DNA of 64,000 nucleotides, taken from the NCBI GenBank assembly GCA_035560235.1, contig DATMAG010000079.1:62001-126000 (forward strand). Direction: 5' to 3'. Below, one piece after another: positions 46,820 to 57,200 of this stretch (its first letter is position 1; each line of letters opens with the position of its first letter). The notes below the pieces were generated by a model. That model was not told the origin of the DNA. It worked only from the letters and a program-made list of their open reading frames with translations, and ran no database searches. Origin of the DNA: DASRDU01 sp035560235 (GTDB taxonomy: Bacteria; Acidobacteriota; Blastocatellia; RBC074). Position numbers and translations under genes: made by a program.

Positions 46820-48196
46820 ATGGCAAACGAGAGAACAATCAGTGTGATCGGCGGCGGGCTGGCTGGCTCGGAAGCAGCCTGGCAGGCCGCAGAGCGCGGC
46901 ATCAGAGTGAAGCTTTATGAAATGCGCCCGCAGCGACAGACCGGCGCGCATCAGACCGACAGGCTCGCCGAACTCGTGTGCAGCAATTCGCTCAAATCGG
47001 ATCAGCCCGACACCGCGCCGCGTCTGCTCAAGGATGAAATGCGCGCGGCGGGCGGGCTGCTGATTGAACTCGCTCAGGCAGCGGCAGTCCCGGCGGGCGG
47101 CGCGCTCGCGGTTGATCGCGAAAAGTTTTCGGCGCTCGTGACTGAGCGGCTTTCGTCGCATCCGAACATTGAAATCATTCGCGAGGAAGTCACGGCCATC
47201 AAGCCTGATGAGATCACGGTCATCGCGTGCGGGCCGCTCGCTTCGCCTGCGCTGTCAGCGACGATTGCAAAACTCACGGGCAGCGACGGGCTTTATTTTT
47301 TCGATGCGATTTCGCCGATTGTTGACGGCGAAACGATCAACTTCGACATCGCCTTTCGCGCGGCGCGGTACGGCAAGGGCGGCGATGATTACGTCAACTG
47401 CCCGATGACGAAGGATGAATATGATCGCTTTTATGACGCGCTGATTGCCGCTGAAACGGTCAGACCGCACAGCGGTGAACTTGAGGAAGAGAAGTATTTC
47501 GAAGGCTGCCTGCCGATTGAAGAGATTGCGCGGCGCGGGCGCGACACGCTGCGGTTCGGGCCGATGAAGCCCGTCGGACTGCCCGACCCGCGCACCGGGC
47601 GCGAGGCTTATGCCTGTGTGCAGTTGCGGCTCGAAAATCTGATGGCCGAGGCGTACAACATCGTCGGCTTTCAGTGCCATCTGAAGTACGGCGAACAGAA
47701 GCGCGTGCTGCAGCTGATTCCGGGACTTGAGCAGGCCGAATTCATTCGCTTCGGTCAGATGCACCGCAACACTTACATCTGTTCACCGAAGCTGCTGCGC
47801 GAAACGCTGCAAATGCGTTCGGCCCCGCGCGTTCTTTTTGCGGGTCAGGTGTCGGGCATCGAAGGTTACACCGAAGCGATGGCCACCGGAATGATTGCCG
47901 GAATCAATGCGGCGCGGCTGGCCCTGGGACTTGAAACCATCGCGCCGCCGCGCGTTTCGGCCATCGGGTCGCTGACGTTCTATCTCGCCAATGCTGAGGC
48001 AAATAATTTTCAGCCCGCGAACACGACCTTCGCGCTGCTGCCGCCGCTTGAACCTGAAGAGCGCAGGAAGGTGAAACGCAAGGCCGAGCGCCATCGTATT
48101 CAGGTCGAACGCGGGCTGGCCGCATTCAGAGCGTGGCTGGATGAAACCGGTGAAGCGGCGCAGGCTGGTGAATTCACACAGGCGCTTTCAGGCTGA
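46820..48196 (+). CDS. trmFO: Folate/FAD-dependent tRNA (uracil-54-C5)-methyltransferase
   Basis: TrmFO (458 aa) uses methylenetetrahydrofolate and FADH2 to make ribothymidine at position 54 of tRNA in the cytoplasm. The ATG at 46820 starts MANERTISVIGGGLAGSEAA, with the FAD-binding GGGLAGSE at residues 11-18; the frame is open far upstream but without coding character. LVCSNSLKSD contains Cys54, corresponding to the essential Cys53 of the Bacillus enzyme, and YVNCPM carries the second conserved Cys. GQVSGIEGYTEAMATGMIAG near the C-terminus is the second FAD contact. Length and motifs are normal for the family. Confidence 0.95.
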   Translation: MANERTISVIGGGLAGSEAAWQAAERGIRVKLYEMRPQRQTGAHQTDRLAELVCSNSLKSDQPDTAPRLLKDEMRAAGGLLIELAQAAAVPAGGALAVDREKFSALVTERLSSHPNIEIIREEVTAIKPDEITVIACGPLASPALSATIAKLTGSDGLYFFDAISPIVDGETINFDIAFRAARYGKGGDDYVNCPMTKDEYDRFYDALIAAETVRPHSGELEEEKYFEGCLPIEEIARRGRDTLRFGPMKPVGLPDPRTGREAYACVQLRLENLMAEAYNIVGFQCHLKYGEQKRVLQLIPGLEQAEFIRFGQMHRNTYICSPKLLRETLQMRSAPRVLFAGQVSGIEGYTEAMATGMIAGINAARLALGLETIAPPRVSAIGSLTFYLANAEANNFQPANTTFALLPPLEPEERRKVKRKAERHRIQVERGLAAFRAWLDETGEAAQAGEFTQALSG

Positions 48197-48227
48197 GCAG
48201 GGCTGCAGCCCGGAGCATTTGAGATCA

Positions 48228-49310
48228 ATGAAGTTCCACTCCCCACAGTCAGAGCGCACCGCATTTCCCGCCCCGGTGCTGGTCATTATTTCACTGCTGA
48301 TGGCTGTTTCCGTTTCAGGTCAGAGCGGGCGCAGCACGCAATCCGAAAAGTCAGAAAAACGTCCTGCTCGCGTCAAGCCCGTCCCGCCCCCGCCATTGCA
48401 GGGAGGCCATCCCGACGGGCCGCAGAAACGCGATCCGGACGATCCTCCGGTGCGCATCAACAGCGATCTGGTGACACTGGTGGCGACGGTCGCGCCGCCT
48501 GCGGGCGCGAAGGCGGGCGCGCTGACCCGCGATGATTTCGAAGTTCTGGAAGACGGCGTGAAGCAGGAGCTGTCCGATTTCGCCCGCGACCCGGATGTCG
48601 AACTGCGAATGGTGATGCTCTTCGATACGAGTTCAAGCATCGCACAGCGCCTCAGATTCGAGCAGCGCGCAGCGGCCAGATTCTTTGAGCGCGTGATGCG
48701 CGAGCAGGATCAGGCGGCGCTCTTTTCCGTCGCGACCGATGTCACTGTGCTGCAGGATTTCACCAGCAAAACCTCACTGCTGACCAGGGCCGTCAAACTG
48801 ATGCGCGCCAAAGGCGCGACTTCGCTGTACGACGCAATCTGGCTCGCCTCGGAATACCTCAAGCCGACCAGAGGCCGCCACATCATCGTGCTGGTCACTG
48901 ACGGCGGCGACACGACCAGTTCCAGAGATCTGAAATCTGCGCTGGCCGCCGCGCACGATGCCGACGCAGTGATCTATGCGATCTTCACCGGCAACCTCTC
49001 GACTTCGCTCAATGTCCAGGATCTGGCCGCCGAACGCGCGCTGGCGGCGCTGACGACTGAAACCGGCGGCGAAGTCTATCGCCCGCGCATCAACCCTGAA
49101 GCGACTGACGAACAGATTGATGACCAGTCCATCAGAGAACTCGACGGCGTGTTTGAGCGGCTGGCCGAACAGATGCGGACGCAGTACCTGCTCGGCTTTT
49201 ACTCAACCAACGAAGCGCGCGACGGGAAGTTCAGAAAGCTGGCCGTCAGAGTAAAGAAGCCCGGCTATACAGTCAGAGCGCGGTCAGGTTATTACGCGCC
49301 GAAGGAATAA
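48228..49310 (+). CDS. Secreted VWFA-domain protein, acidobacterial type
   Basis: Exported von Willebrand A protein (360 aa from the ATG at 48228, 31 bases after trmFO). Signal peptide LVIISLLMAVSVSGQ, a Pro-rich stretch (about residues 44-68), then VRINSDLVTLVATV and LTRDDFEVLEDGVKQELSDF, the typical lead-in of the VWFA-related family frequent in Acidobacteriota. The VWA domain holds the metal-ion site FDTSSS (about 132-137), ATSLYDAI and VLVTDGGDTTSS. The C-terminus YLLGFYSTN...RSGYYAPKE is also typical. Role unknown, probably adhesion or protein complex assembly outside the membrane. Confidence 0.9.
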   Translation: MKFHSPQSERTAFPAPVLVIISLLMAVSVSGQSGRSTQSEKSEKRPARVKPVPPPPLQGGHPDGPQKRDPDDPPVRINSDLVTLVATVAPPAGAKAGALTRDDFEVLEDGVKQELSDFARDPDVELRMVMLFDTSSSIAQRLRFEQRAAARFFERVMREQDQAALFSVATDVTVLQDFTSKTSLLTRAVKLMRAKGATSLYDAIWLASEYLKPTRGRHIIVLVTDGGDTTSSRDLKSALAAAHDADAVIYAIFTGNLSTSLNVQDLAAERALAALTTETGGEVYRPRINPEATDEQIDDQSIRELDGVFERLAEQMRTQYLLGFYSTNEARDGKFRKLAVRVKKPGYTVRARSGYYAPKE

Positions 49311-49718
49311 AAGCCAGTCGCCGCCGGGAGTCGCAGGAAAGCAGCGCAGGTTACAAAAAATCGGATGAGAATTTCTCAGGAATCCGAAATCCTGAATAAA
49401 TCAGCCATCCTTGAAGACGCACCGAAAGAGTGCCTCTCTCTCCGAAAGCATCTCTGCCAAAGGAGTTGAACGACTCCCACTCCGGCTTCCAGATAAATGG
49501 CTCAGACGTTGCATAAAATCAGGCCTCTCCCATCAATTTACTCCCCGCTGAAAACCTGAATCATTCCGCAGGCTGACTGACCCCGTCTTCAGTTCTGCTC
49601 TGTTTCACTGCCGGGGCGGCTGTGGCCGCAGGCAGCAGGGTCGGAGTGTGCGCGGTCATCAGCCGGAGTCCGGCACTCCAGGCGGAAGCAGGTCTTTCCA
49701 CGATAACGGAGGATTCAA
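49311..49718. other. Intergenic region upstream of receptor C
   Basis: About 400 bases without a supported gene. It contains the sigma-54-like promoter at 49498-49513 and a GGAGG ribosome-binding site seven bases before the receptor start. Short frames inside have no recognisable content, and I see no riboswitch or repeat. Confidence 0.5.
49498..49513 (+). promoter_or_regulatory. Possible sigma-54 promoter for receptor C
   Basis: TGGCTCAGACGTTGCA matches the RpoN consensus at the key GG (-24) and GC (-12) with the correct ten-base spacing; two of the bases between are not consensus. It lies about 205 bases upstream of the receptor start, which implies a long leader. No enhancer-binding regulator is encoded nearby, so it is a candidate only. 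Confidence 0.4.
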
Positions 49719-52700
49719 ATGTCACATCAAGTCAGAGACAGGAATTCAGTGATCCGGGCGGTTATGGCTGTCCTCTTCACGCTCCTGATCTGCCCGGCCA
49801 TCCTGCAGGCCCAGACTGAAACGGGGCAGATTATCGGAAAAGTTACTGATCCCGCCGGAGCGCTCGTGACGGGCGCGACTGTCACCGTCAAATCGGTTGA
49901 CACCGGAGCCATACGCACCGCGACGACCAATGAACAGGGCCAGTACACCATTACCAACCTGCAGCCCGGGCTTTACGACGTGACGGTCCAGGCCAGCGGC
50001 TTCGCGCCGAAAACGCAGCGCGTGCAGGTGACGGTCGGCTCTCAGGTTTCGCTCGATACCACGCTGACGGTGCAGGCCGAGAGCGCCACGATTGATGTTG
50101 TTGCCAGCGGCGGCGTCGAAGTCAACACGCAGAATCAGGAACTGTCGAACGTCGTCTCGGGCAATCAGATTCGTGAACTGCCCTCGCTGACGCGCAATCC
50201 TTATGACTTCGTCTCGCTCTCCGGCAACGTTTCACCGGCTGATCCGTCGGGGCGCGGCGTGGGCTTCGCCATCAACGGGCAGCGCGCCGCTTCGACCAAC
50301 ATTCTGCTCGATGGCGGCGAGAACGTGGACACCTTCACCGCCTCAGTCGGCCAGAGCGTGCCGCTCGATTCGGTGCAGGAATTCCGCGTCATCACCAGCA
50401 ACTTCTCAGCCGAGTACGGACGCGCTTCGGGCGGCATCGTGAATGTGGCAACGCGCGCCGGGTCGAACAATTTTCATGGCTCGGTTTATGAATTCAATCG
50501 CGTCTCGCGCTTCGCTTCGAACGACTTTGACAACAACGCCAACGGCATCCCAAAGGGTCGGTTCACGCGTAATCAGTTCGGGTATTCGGTTGGCGGGCCG
50601 GTTGTTCGCGACCGGCTCTTCTTCTTCAACAGCACCGAATGGATTCGCGTGCGCAGCACTGAAAACGTGATCAACTTCGTGCCAACGCCGCAACTGCTCG
50701 CGGCCTCCTCGGCGGCGACACGGAATTTCTTCAATGCCTTTCCGCTGCAGACTCCGATCAATGGCCCGGTCATCACGGTCGCGGATGTGATCAGCAGCGT
50801 CGGAGCGACGAACTTCGCTCCGGGCAATCCGTTTCTCACGCTGCCTCCGACGACTCCGGCCTTCGGCCAGGTCAGCTATCGCATTCCGAGCGATGTGGGC
50901 GCGGGTCTGCCGCAGAACTCCTATCAGATCGTGACGCGCCTCGATCTGAACATTTCTGAAAAGACGCAGCTTTACGGGCGGCACGCGCTCGAAAGCCAGG
51001 ATTTTCAGATCGGCACCAACTCCTTCAGCCCGTATCAGGGCTTCAACACCGGCATCGAGGCCTTCAACAACAACATCCTGCTCTCACTGACGCACGCGTT
51101 TTCGCCGCGTCTCGTGTCGCAGACCAAGCTGGTCTACAACCGGCTCAACAATCAGCAGCCGCTCGGCGCACAGCCGCCATCTCCGACGCTTTATATGCGC
51201 ACGATTCGGACGCGGCTCAACAACTTCCTGGTGGCCCTGCCGGGCTACCTGCCATTCAATCCCGGCAGCGCGATCCCGTTCGGCGGGCCGCAGAATCTGC
51301 TGCAGGTCTATCAGGACTTCAACTCGACGCTCGGCAATCACCAGTTCCGTTTCGGCGGAACCTACGTTCACATTCAGGACAACCGCACGTTTGGCGCGTA
51401 TCAGACTGCCGTTGAAACGCTCGGAGCCAACACGGCGCAGGCGCTCGGCAATCTGGTGTCAGGGCAGTTGCGCGCCTTCCAGGCGGCGATTGATCCGCGC
51501 GGCGCTTTCCCCGGACAGACAGTCTCGCTGCCGCTCGGGCCGCCCAATTTCAGCCGCAGCAATCTCTACAACGAGTTCGGAATCTACGTTCAGGACAACT
51601 GGCGCTTCAGGCCGCGTCTGACGCTCAATCTCGGACTCCGGTACGACTACTTCGGCGTGCAGCACAACCGGCGCGAGGCGCTCGACTCGAACTTCTACTT
51701 CGGCTCGGGCAGCACACTGCAGGAGCAGATTCGCAACGGCAGCGTGCAGCTTGCGCAGAACAGCCCGGCGGGCGGCTTGTGGAAGCCGGATAAAAACAAC
51801 TTCGGGCCGCGCCTGGGCTTCGCCTGGGATGTGACCGGAAACGGCAAGACGAGCGTGCGCGGCGGCTACGGCATCAGCTATGAGCGCAACTTCGGCAACG
51901 TCACCTTCAACGTGATTCAGAATCCGCCGAATTATGCGGTCATCAACATTCTGCCGGGCGTCACGCCGGGCTTCCCTGCCGGGTCGCTGACGATTACGCC
52001 GAGCAATGTCGGTCCGTTTGCCGGGACGACCGGCTCAATCACGCTGCCGCAGACGAGCCTGCGGCATGTTCGTGAAGACATTGACACGGCCTATGCTCAT
52101 TTCTGGAGCCTCTCAGTTGAGCGTGAACTGCTGCCTGGCACGATTGCGTCACTGCAGTACACCGGCTCTGCCGGACGCAATCTCTACTCGCTCGAAAACA
52201 TCAATCGTCCGGGTTCAGGGTTCGTTTATCTGGGCGACACGAATCCGCTCTCGCGGCTGAATAATCAGTATTCGGCAATCAACACGCGCGGGAAGAACGG
52301 ATTCTCGAACTACAACGGGCTGATTGCGGAGATTGTGACGAGCAAGTTCCGGACAATCGGCCTCTCGTTCTCGGCGCGTTACACGTTCTCGAAGGCGCTC
52401 GACAATCTCAGTTCGACCTTCAGCGAAAGCAGCAACAACTTCAACCTGGGGCTGCTCGATCCGTTCAATCCGAAGCTGGATTATGGCCCGGCGGATTTCG
52501 ATGTGCGTCATCGCTTCACGACCGGCTTCAACTGGGAAGTGCCGTTTGACAAGATCGGCGACCGCTTCTTCGGCGGCACCGGTTCAGCCATTTCGCGGCA
52601 GATTTTCGGCGGCTGGGAACTGACGGGCATCTTCACGGCCCGTTCTGGCTCGCCGTTCACAGTTTTCGACTGCTCGAACGCGGCGACCTCTGAATCGACC

Positions 52701-53114
52701 TGTCCGCGTGTCTTCCAGACCGGCGCACTGCCAACCGGCGCGCGCGACAATCCGTCGCCTGATGCGACGGTGCCGAACCGTTTCAACTACCTCGACCTGA
52801 CCGGACTGGTCGCGCCTGGCTCATTCGTGAATCCGAAGACCGGCAATTCGGACTTCGGCCCGTACCCGGCCAATATGATCGGGCGCAACCGGTTTCGCGG
52901 CCCAGGCCTCTGGAATCTGGATGCGGGTCTCTACAAGCGGTTCAAGTTCACCGAAACGATGAGCCTGCAACTGCGCGCTGAACTCTACAACGTCTTCAAT
53001 CACGCCAATCTGTTTGTGATCGGCGATGAGGCGGACGTCAGTTCAGGCGTAATCATTCCGGCGCGCCGTCTGGGTCGGCGCAATCTGCAACTCGCGGCGA
53101 AGTTCATTTTCTGA
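49719..53114 (+). CDS. TonB-dependent receptor, carboxypeptidase-regulatory type (receptor C)
   Basis: Outer-membrane receptor (1131 aa; GGAGG seven bases before the ATG). Signal peptide VMAVLFTLLICPAILQAQ, a regulatory-like domain (about residues 37-115; IIGKVTDPAGALVTGATVTV), a plug (about 135-250; IRELPSLTRNPYDFVSLSG and NGQRAASTNILLDGGEN) and a barrel ending NLQLAAKFIF with the C-terminal Phe. A possible sigma-54 promoter and a long leader precede it, and a GC-rich hairpin follows. The nearest downstream gene encodes a SYLF protein. The substrate is unknown. Confidence 0.9.
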   Translation: MSHQVRDRNSVIRAVMAVLFTLLICPAILQAQTETGQIIGKVTDPAGALVTGATVTVKSVDTGAIRTATTNEQGQYTITNLQPGLYDVTVQASGFAPKTQRVQVTVGSQVSLDTTLTVQAESATIDVVASGGVEVNTQNQELSNVVSGNQIRELPSLTRNPYDFVSLSGNVSPADPSGRGVGFAINGQRAASTNILLDGGENVDTFTASVGQSVPLDSVQEFRVITSNFSAEYGRASGGIVNVATRAGSNNFHGSVYEFNRVSRFASNDFDNNANGIPKGRFTRNQFGYSVGGPVVRDRLFFFNSTEWIRVRSTENVINFVPTPQLLAASSAATRNFFNAFPLQTPINGPVITVADVISSVGATNFAPGNPFLTLPPTTPAFGQVSYRIPSDVGAGLPQNSYQIVTRLDLNISEKTQLYGRHALESQDFQIGTNSFSPYQGFNTGIEAFNNNILLSLTHAFSPRLVSQTKLVYNRLNNQQPLGAQPPSPTLYMRTIRTRLNNFLVALPGYLPFNPGSAIPFGGPQNLLQVYQDFNSTLGNHQFRFGGTYVHIQDNRTFGAYQTAVETLGANTAQALGNLVSGQLRAFQAAIDPRGAFPGQTVSLPLGPPNFSRSNLYNEFGIYVQDNWRFRPRLTLNLGLRYDYFGVQHNRREALDSNFYFGSGSTLQEQIRNGSVQLAQNSPAGGLWKPDKNNFGPRLGFAWDVTGNGKTSVRGGYGISYERNFGNVTFNVIQNPPNYAVINILPGVTPGFPAGSLTITPSNVGPFAGTTGSITLPQTSLRHVREDIDTAYAHFWSLSVERELLPGTIASLQYTGSAGRNLYSLENINRPGSGFVYLGDTNPLSRLNNQYSAINTRGKNGFSNYNGLIAEIVTSKFRTIGLSFSARYTFSKALDNLSSTFSESSNNFNLGLLDPFNPKLDYGPADFDVRHRFTTGFNWEVPFDKIGDRFFGGTGSAISRQIFGGWELTGIFTARSGSPFTVFDCSNAATSESTCPRVFQTGALPTGARDNPSPDATVPNRFNYLDLTGLVAPGSFVNPKTGNSDFGPYPANMIGRNRFRGPGLWNLDAGLYKRFKFTETMSLQLRAELYNVFNHANLFVIGDEADVSSGVIIPARRLGRRNLQLAAKFIF

Positions 53115-53176
53115 GCCGTCTCTGAACTCTCAACAGAAGGCAGGGCACAACCCTTGCCTCACCGGTTGTACCGAAT

Positions 53177-53202
53177 CACGGCAGGCCCTGCGGCCTGCCG
53201 TG
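53177..53202 (+). terminator. GC-rich hairpin after receptor C
   Basis: CACGGCAGGCC and GGCCTGCCGTG form a perfect 11-bp stem with a four-base loop 62 bases after the receptor stop. TCTTAT follows instead of a pure T-run, so termination efficiency is uncertain. Confidence 0.6.
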
Positions 53203-53317
53203 TCTTATGGAGTCGTTCGCCTGATCGCGGACGGCTTCTGAAGCAATCTCAATGCGGCGTGCGAGGCTCGACAATCCGGTGAGCCTGTCGAATCTTTTTC
53301 AGAGGAGTAAACAGCAT

Positions 53318-54076
53318 ATGAAAGCAAAACCCATTCTGCATCTGCCCATTTTCTGTGCCCTCGCGCTGACGCTCTGCTTCAGCGTCATGGCTCAGGAGCG
53401 CGTGGCCAGCAACAGCAAAACCAAAGCTCATCTCAGAAATCCGCAAAATGAAAACAGCAAGGATTTCAAGGATGCCATTCATCAGTCTGAAAAGGCCGCG
53501 AAGGTCTTCAATGAAATCATGGGGGCGCCGGACAAGGCGATTCCGCAGAACCTGATTGACAAGGCCGAATGCATTGCGGTCTTTCCCGATGTCATCAAGG
53601 CCGGCTTCATCGTTGGCGGACGCGGCGGGCGCGGCGTCGCGAGCTGTCGCGTCGGCAGCGGCTGGAGCGCTCCGGCCTTCTTCGATATCGGCGGCGGCAG
53701 CTTCGGCGCGCAGATCGGCGTTGAATCAACCGATTTCGTGCTGCTCTTTATGAACAAGAACGGGATTGACAGCCTGCTCTCGAACAAGTTCGAAATCGGC
53801 GGCGAAGCCTCTGTGGCTGCCGGCCCCGTAGGCCGGACGGCTGCGGCTTCGACTGATGCCGCGCTGAACGCGCAAATCCTCTCTTATTCGCGCAGCAAGG
53901 GACTCTTTGCCGGAGCGGTTCTCAAGGGCGCAGCCATCACCAAAGACGACAGCGCCATGAAGGCCGTCTATGGCGAGGCTTCGCTCAAGGATGTCCTGCA
54001 GGACAGCAAATTCACTGCGCCTGCTGCAACCAGAGCGTTCCCGAACACGCTGGCTAAATACTCAGCCCGCAAATAA
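53318..54076 (+). CDS. Secreted SYLF (Ysc84-like) lipid-binding domain protein
   Basis: Exported SYLF-domain protein (252 aa from the ATG at 53318, AGGAG ten bases upstream; a longer frame from 53252 is less likely). Signal peptide IFCALALTLCFSVMAQ. The SYLF domain (about residues 85-250) shows ECIAVFPDVIKAGFIVGGRG, GSGWSAPAFFDIGGGSFGAQ, FVLLFMNKNGIDSLL and SYSRSKGLFAGAVLKGA, matching the usual order. In eukaryotes this domain binds phosphoinositides; in bacteria it is a periplasmic or outer-membrane-associated protein of unknown function. It sits between receptors C and D. Confidence 0.9.
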   Translation: MKAKPILHLPIFCALALTLCFSVMAQERVASNSKTKAHLRNPQNENSKDFKDAIHQSEKAAKVFNEIMGAPDKAIPQNLIDKAECIAVFPDVIKAGFIVGGRGGRGVASCRVGSGWSAPAFFDIGGGSFGAQIGVESTDFVLLFMNKNGIDSLLSNKFEIGGEASVAAGPVGRTAAASTDAALNAQILSYSRSKGLFAGAVLKGAAITKDDSAMKAVYGEASLKDVLQDSKFTAPAATRAFPNTLAKYSARK

Positions 54077-54276
54077 GAACAACTGACGCGGTGGGCTGAA
54101 GCTGATGTTCCGATCCGGGTCTGCTGTTCTGCCCCCGGGCAGTCGGCTGTCCGACCCTGAGACATCAGCTTCCGCTCCCGCTGTTACTGTTCCATCAACA
54201 GACAACCCGCGCTGCGGCCCGTCGGCATCCCCACCGCCCCATTGAACTGTTCATTTTTCAGGTAAGGAGGTAATGA

Positions 54277-57200
54277 ATGAAGACCGTGAGAAACCTTGTG
54301 CTGATTCTCTCTGTGTTCTCTGTTTTCGCGGTGACCGGCCTCGCGCAGTCCAATACCGGGCGGCTGGTGGGCACTGTGGTCAGTCCTGACGGCGGCGTGG
54401 TGCCCGGCGCGCAGGTCGTGATCACCGACAATCAGACCGCGAAGGAGAGAACCCTCGTCACCAGCAACGAAGGCACCTTTCTCGTCCCTCAGCTCGACAT
54501 CGGCACTTACACCGTCAAAGTCACCGCGCCGGGGTTCAAAACCTTCGTCGCCAATGAAGTCAAGATTGATGTGGGCCGCGAGTACACGCTCAACGTGACG
54601 CTTGAAGTCGGTCAGACACAGGACAGCATCAGCGTGACTGCCGGAGCCGATGTCGTCAATGCCACCAACGCCGAACTGAGCAACTCAGTCAGTCCGCGCC
54701 AGATTGTCGAACTGCCGCTCAACGGACGCGACCCGACATCGCTGATTCTGCTGCAGGCCGGGACGGCTTCAAACGGCGCGACCAATACTTCGATCAATGG
54801 TCAGCGGCCCGCCTTTACCAACATCACGCGTGACGGCATCAACATTCAGGACAACTTCATTCGCGCCAACGCCTCTGATTTCACGCCGCAGCGCCCGACC
54901 GTGGATGATGTGGCCGAATTCACGATCACGACGCAGAACGCGAGCGCCGATCAGGGCTACGGCGCCTCGCAGGTGCAGATGGTCACGCCGCGCGGACAGA
55001 ACGCCTTTCACGGCGCGCTCTTTGAATACAACCGCAACTCGGAATTTGCGGCCAACGACTTCTTCAATAACGCGAGCAACACGCCGAAACCGTTTCTCAA
55101 TCGCAATCAGTTCGGCGGCAGGATCGGCGGCCCGATTGTCCCGAACAAACTCTTCTTCTTCTTTGCGACCGAATTCTTTCTGCTGCGGACGCAGTCACCA
55201 CAGCTGCGCACGATTCTGACGCCGTCAGCGCGGCAGGGCACGTTCACTTATGTGCGGAGCGACAACGGGCAGTTGCAGACGGTCAATCTCTTCTCGCTCG
55301 TGCCGCAGATCACGGGCATTGATCCGACCGTGCAAAGCCGCATCCTCGCGAATCTGCCCGCAGTCGGCAACACGACCGAGCGCGGCGATCAGCGCAACAC
55401 AACGGGGCTGCGCTTCAATCAGCGCAATAACCTTGATCGCAAGACCTTCACCGGCAGGCTCGATTTCGATCTTAATGAACATCACACCTTCAGCGGCGTC
55501 TACAGCTTTGTCCGCGAAAGTCCGAACGACCGGCCCGATGTTGATGCCGGACAGGACAGCAGTCGCGGCGCGGGTTTCGCCGCGGTTCCGGTCGTTGACC
55601 AGCCGGCTGACAGGCGCTTTTTATCAACAGCCTGGCGCTGGTCGCCGACGACCAGATTCACCAACGAAGTGCGCGGCGGATGGTTCAAGACCAATCCGAC
55701 CTTTCTGCGCACGGTGGCGCAGCCGAACTTCTTCCTGACGCTGCCGCTCATCAGCAACCCTGAAATCAACTTCCAGGATCAGGGACGCCACACGCACACT
55801 TACAGCGCGCAGGACACGGCTGATTACACTCTGGGCAATCACGCCTTCAGATTCGGCGGGCAGGCGCAGTTCTTCAGAATCTCGCCGTTCGCCTCATTTG
55901 ACACGATTCCGCGCTTCATTCTCGGAACCAATCAGAACACGCCGCAGATCACGACGGCGCAGTTCACCAACGCGTCGCTCTTTCCGGGCGGCATTTCAAC
56001 CGCACAGCGCGCGACGGCCAATTCCCTGCTCGCGCTGCTTGGCGGCATCGTCGGCAGCGCGACGCAGACCTTTAATGTCACGAGCCGCACGTCAGGCTTT
56101 GTCCCGGGCGCGCCCTTTGAGCAGAAGTTCGCTTACGAAAACCTCTCGCTCTACTTTGCCGATCAGTGGCGCATTTCGCCGCGTTTCAGCCTCAATCTCG
56201 GGCTGCGGTACGAATACTTCACGCCGCTCAGAGAAGAGCGCGGGCTGGCGCTCGAACCGCTGCTGCTCTCAGCCGATGTGGTCGGCGCCATCATCAACCA
56301 AAACGGCACGGTTGATTTCATCGGCAACAACGCGGGCGGCAAAAACTTCTTCGAGGCCGATACGGACAATTTCGCGCCAGTGGTGAGCTTCGCGTGGTCG
56401 CCGCAGTTCGAGAACAAATTTCTCGGTCGCGTCTTTGGCGAGAGCGGGCGGACAGTGCTGCGCGGCGGGTTCCGGATGAGTTACGTCAACGATGACTATC
56501 TGCGTTCAGCGGACAACGCGCAGAGCGGCAATTCGGGCCTCTCATCCACCGTCACGCTGCCGTCGCTCAACGCGCGCCTGAGCACGCTCACTGCGACGGT
56601 GCCGACTCCGGCCTTTGGCATTCCGCGCACGTTTGCCGAGGGCAATCTGCGGTCGGGCAATTTCTTCTCGACCGTCTTTGCAATTGATCCGACGATTCAG
56701 GTGCCGCGCATCTTTGAATACAACTTCGGCATTCAGCGCGAACTCGGGTTTCAGACAGTCCTTGAAATCCGCTACGTCGGCAGTTTCAGCAATCAGCTGA
56801 TTCGCGGGATTGACTTCAATCAGGTCAACATCCGCAGCAACGGTTTTCTGGAGGATTTCAACCGCGCGCGGGCGAACCTGCTGCTGACAGGCAATCCGGC
56901 CTGCACGGCGGCGGGCTGTCAGACGCTCTCGGTCTTTCCGCGACTCGGCGGCGGAGGCTTTCTGAGCAATGCGACTGTGCAGGCCAATCTGATCAACGGC
57001 ACACCGGCTGATCTGGCGATCTTTTACGTCACCAACGGAGTCGCGGGCGCGGGGCCGCTCTTTCTGGCCAATCCGAATGCCGGGCCGGTGGACTTTCTGA
57101 CCAATGCCGGAAAATACCGCTACAACGGTCTGCAGGTCGAATTGCGCAAGCGGTTCTCTGCCGGGTTGTCGTTCCAGGGCAACTACACTTTCCAGAAGAC

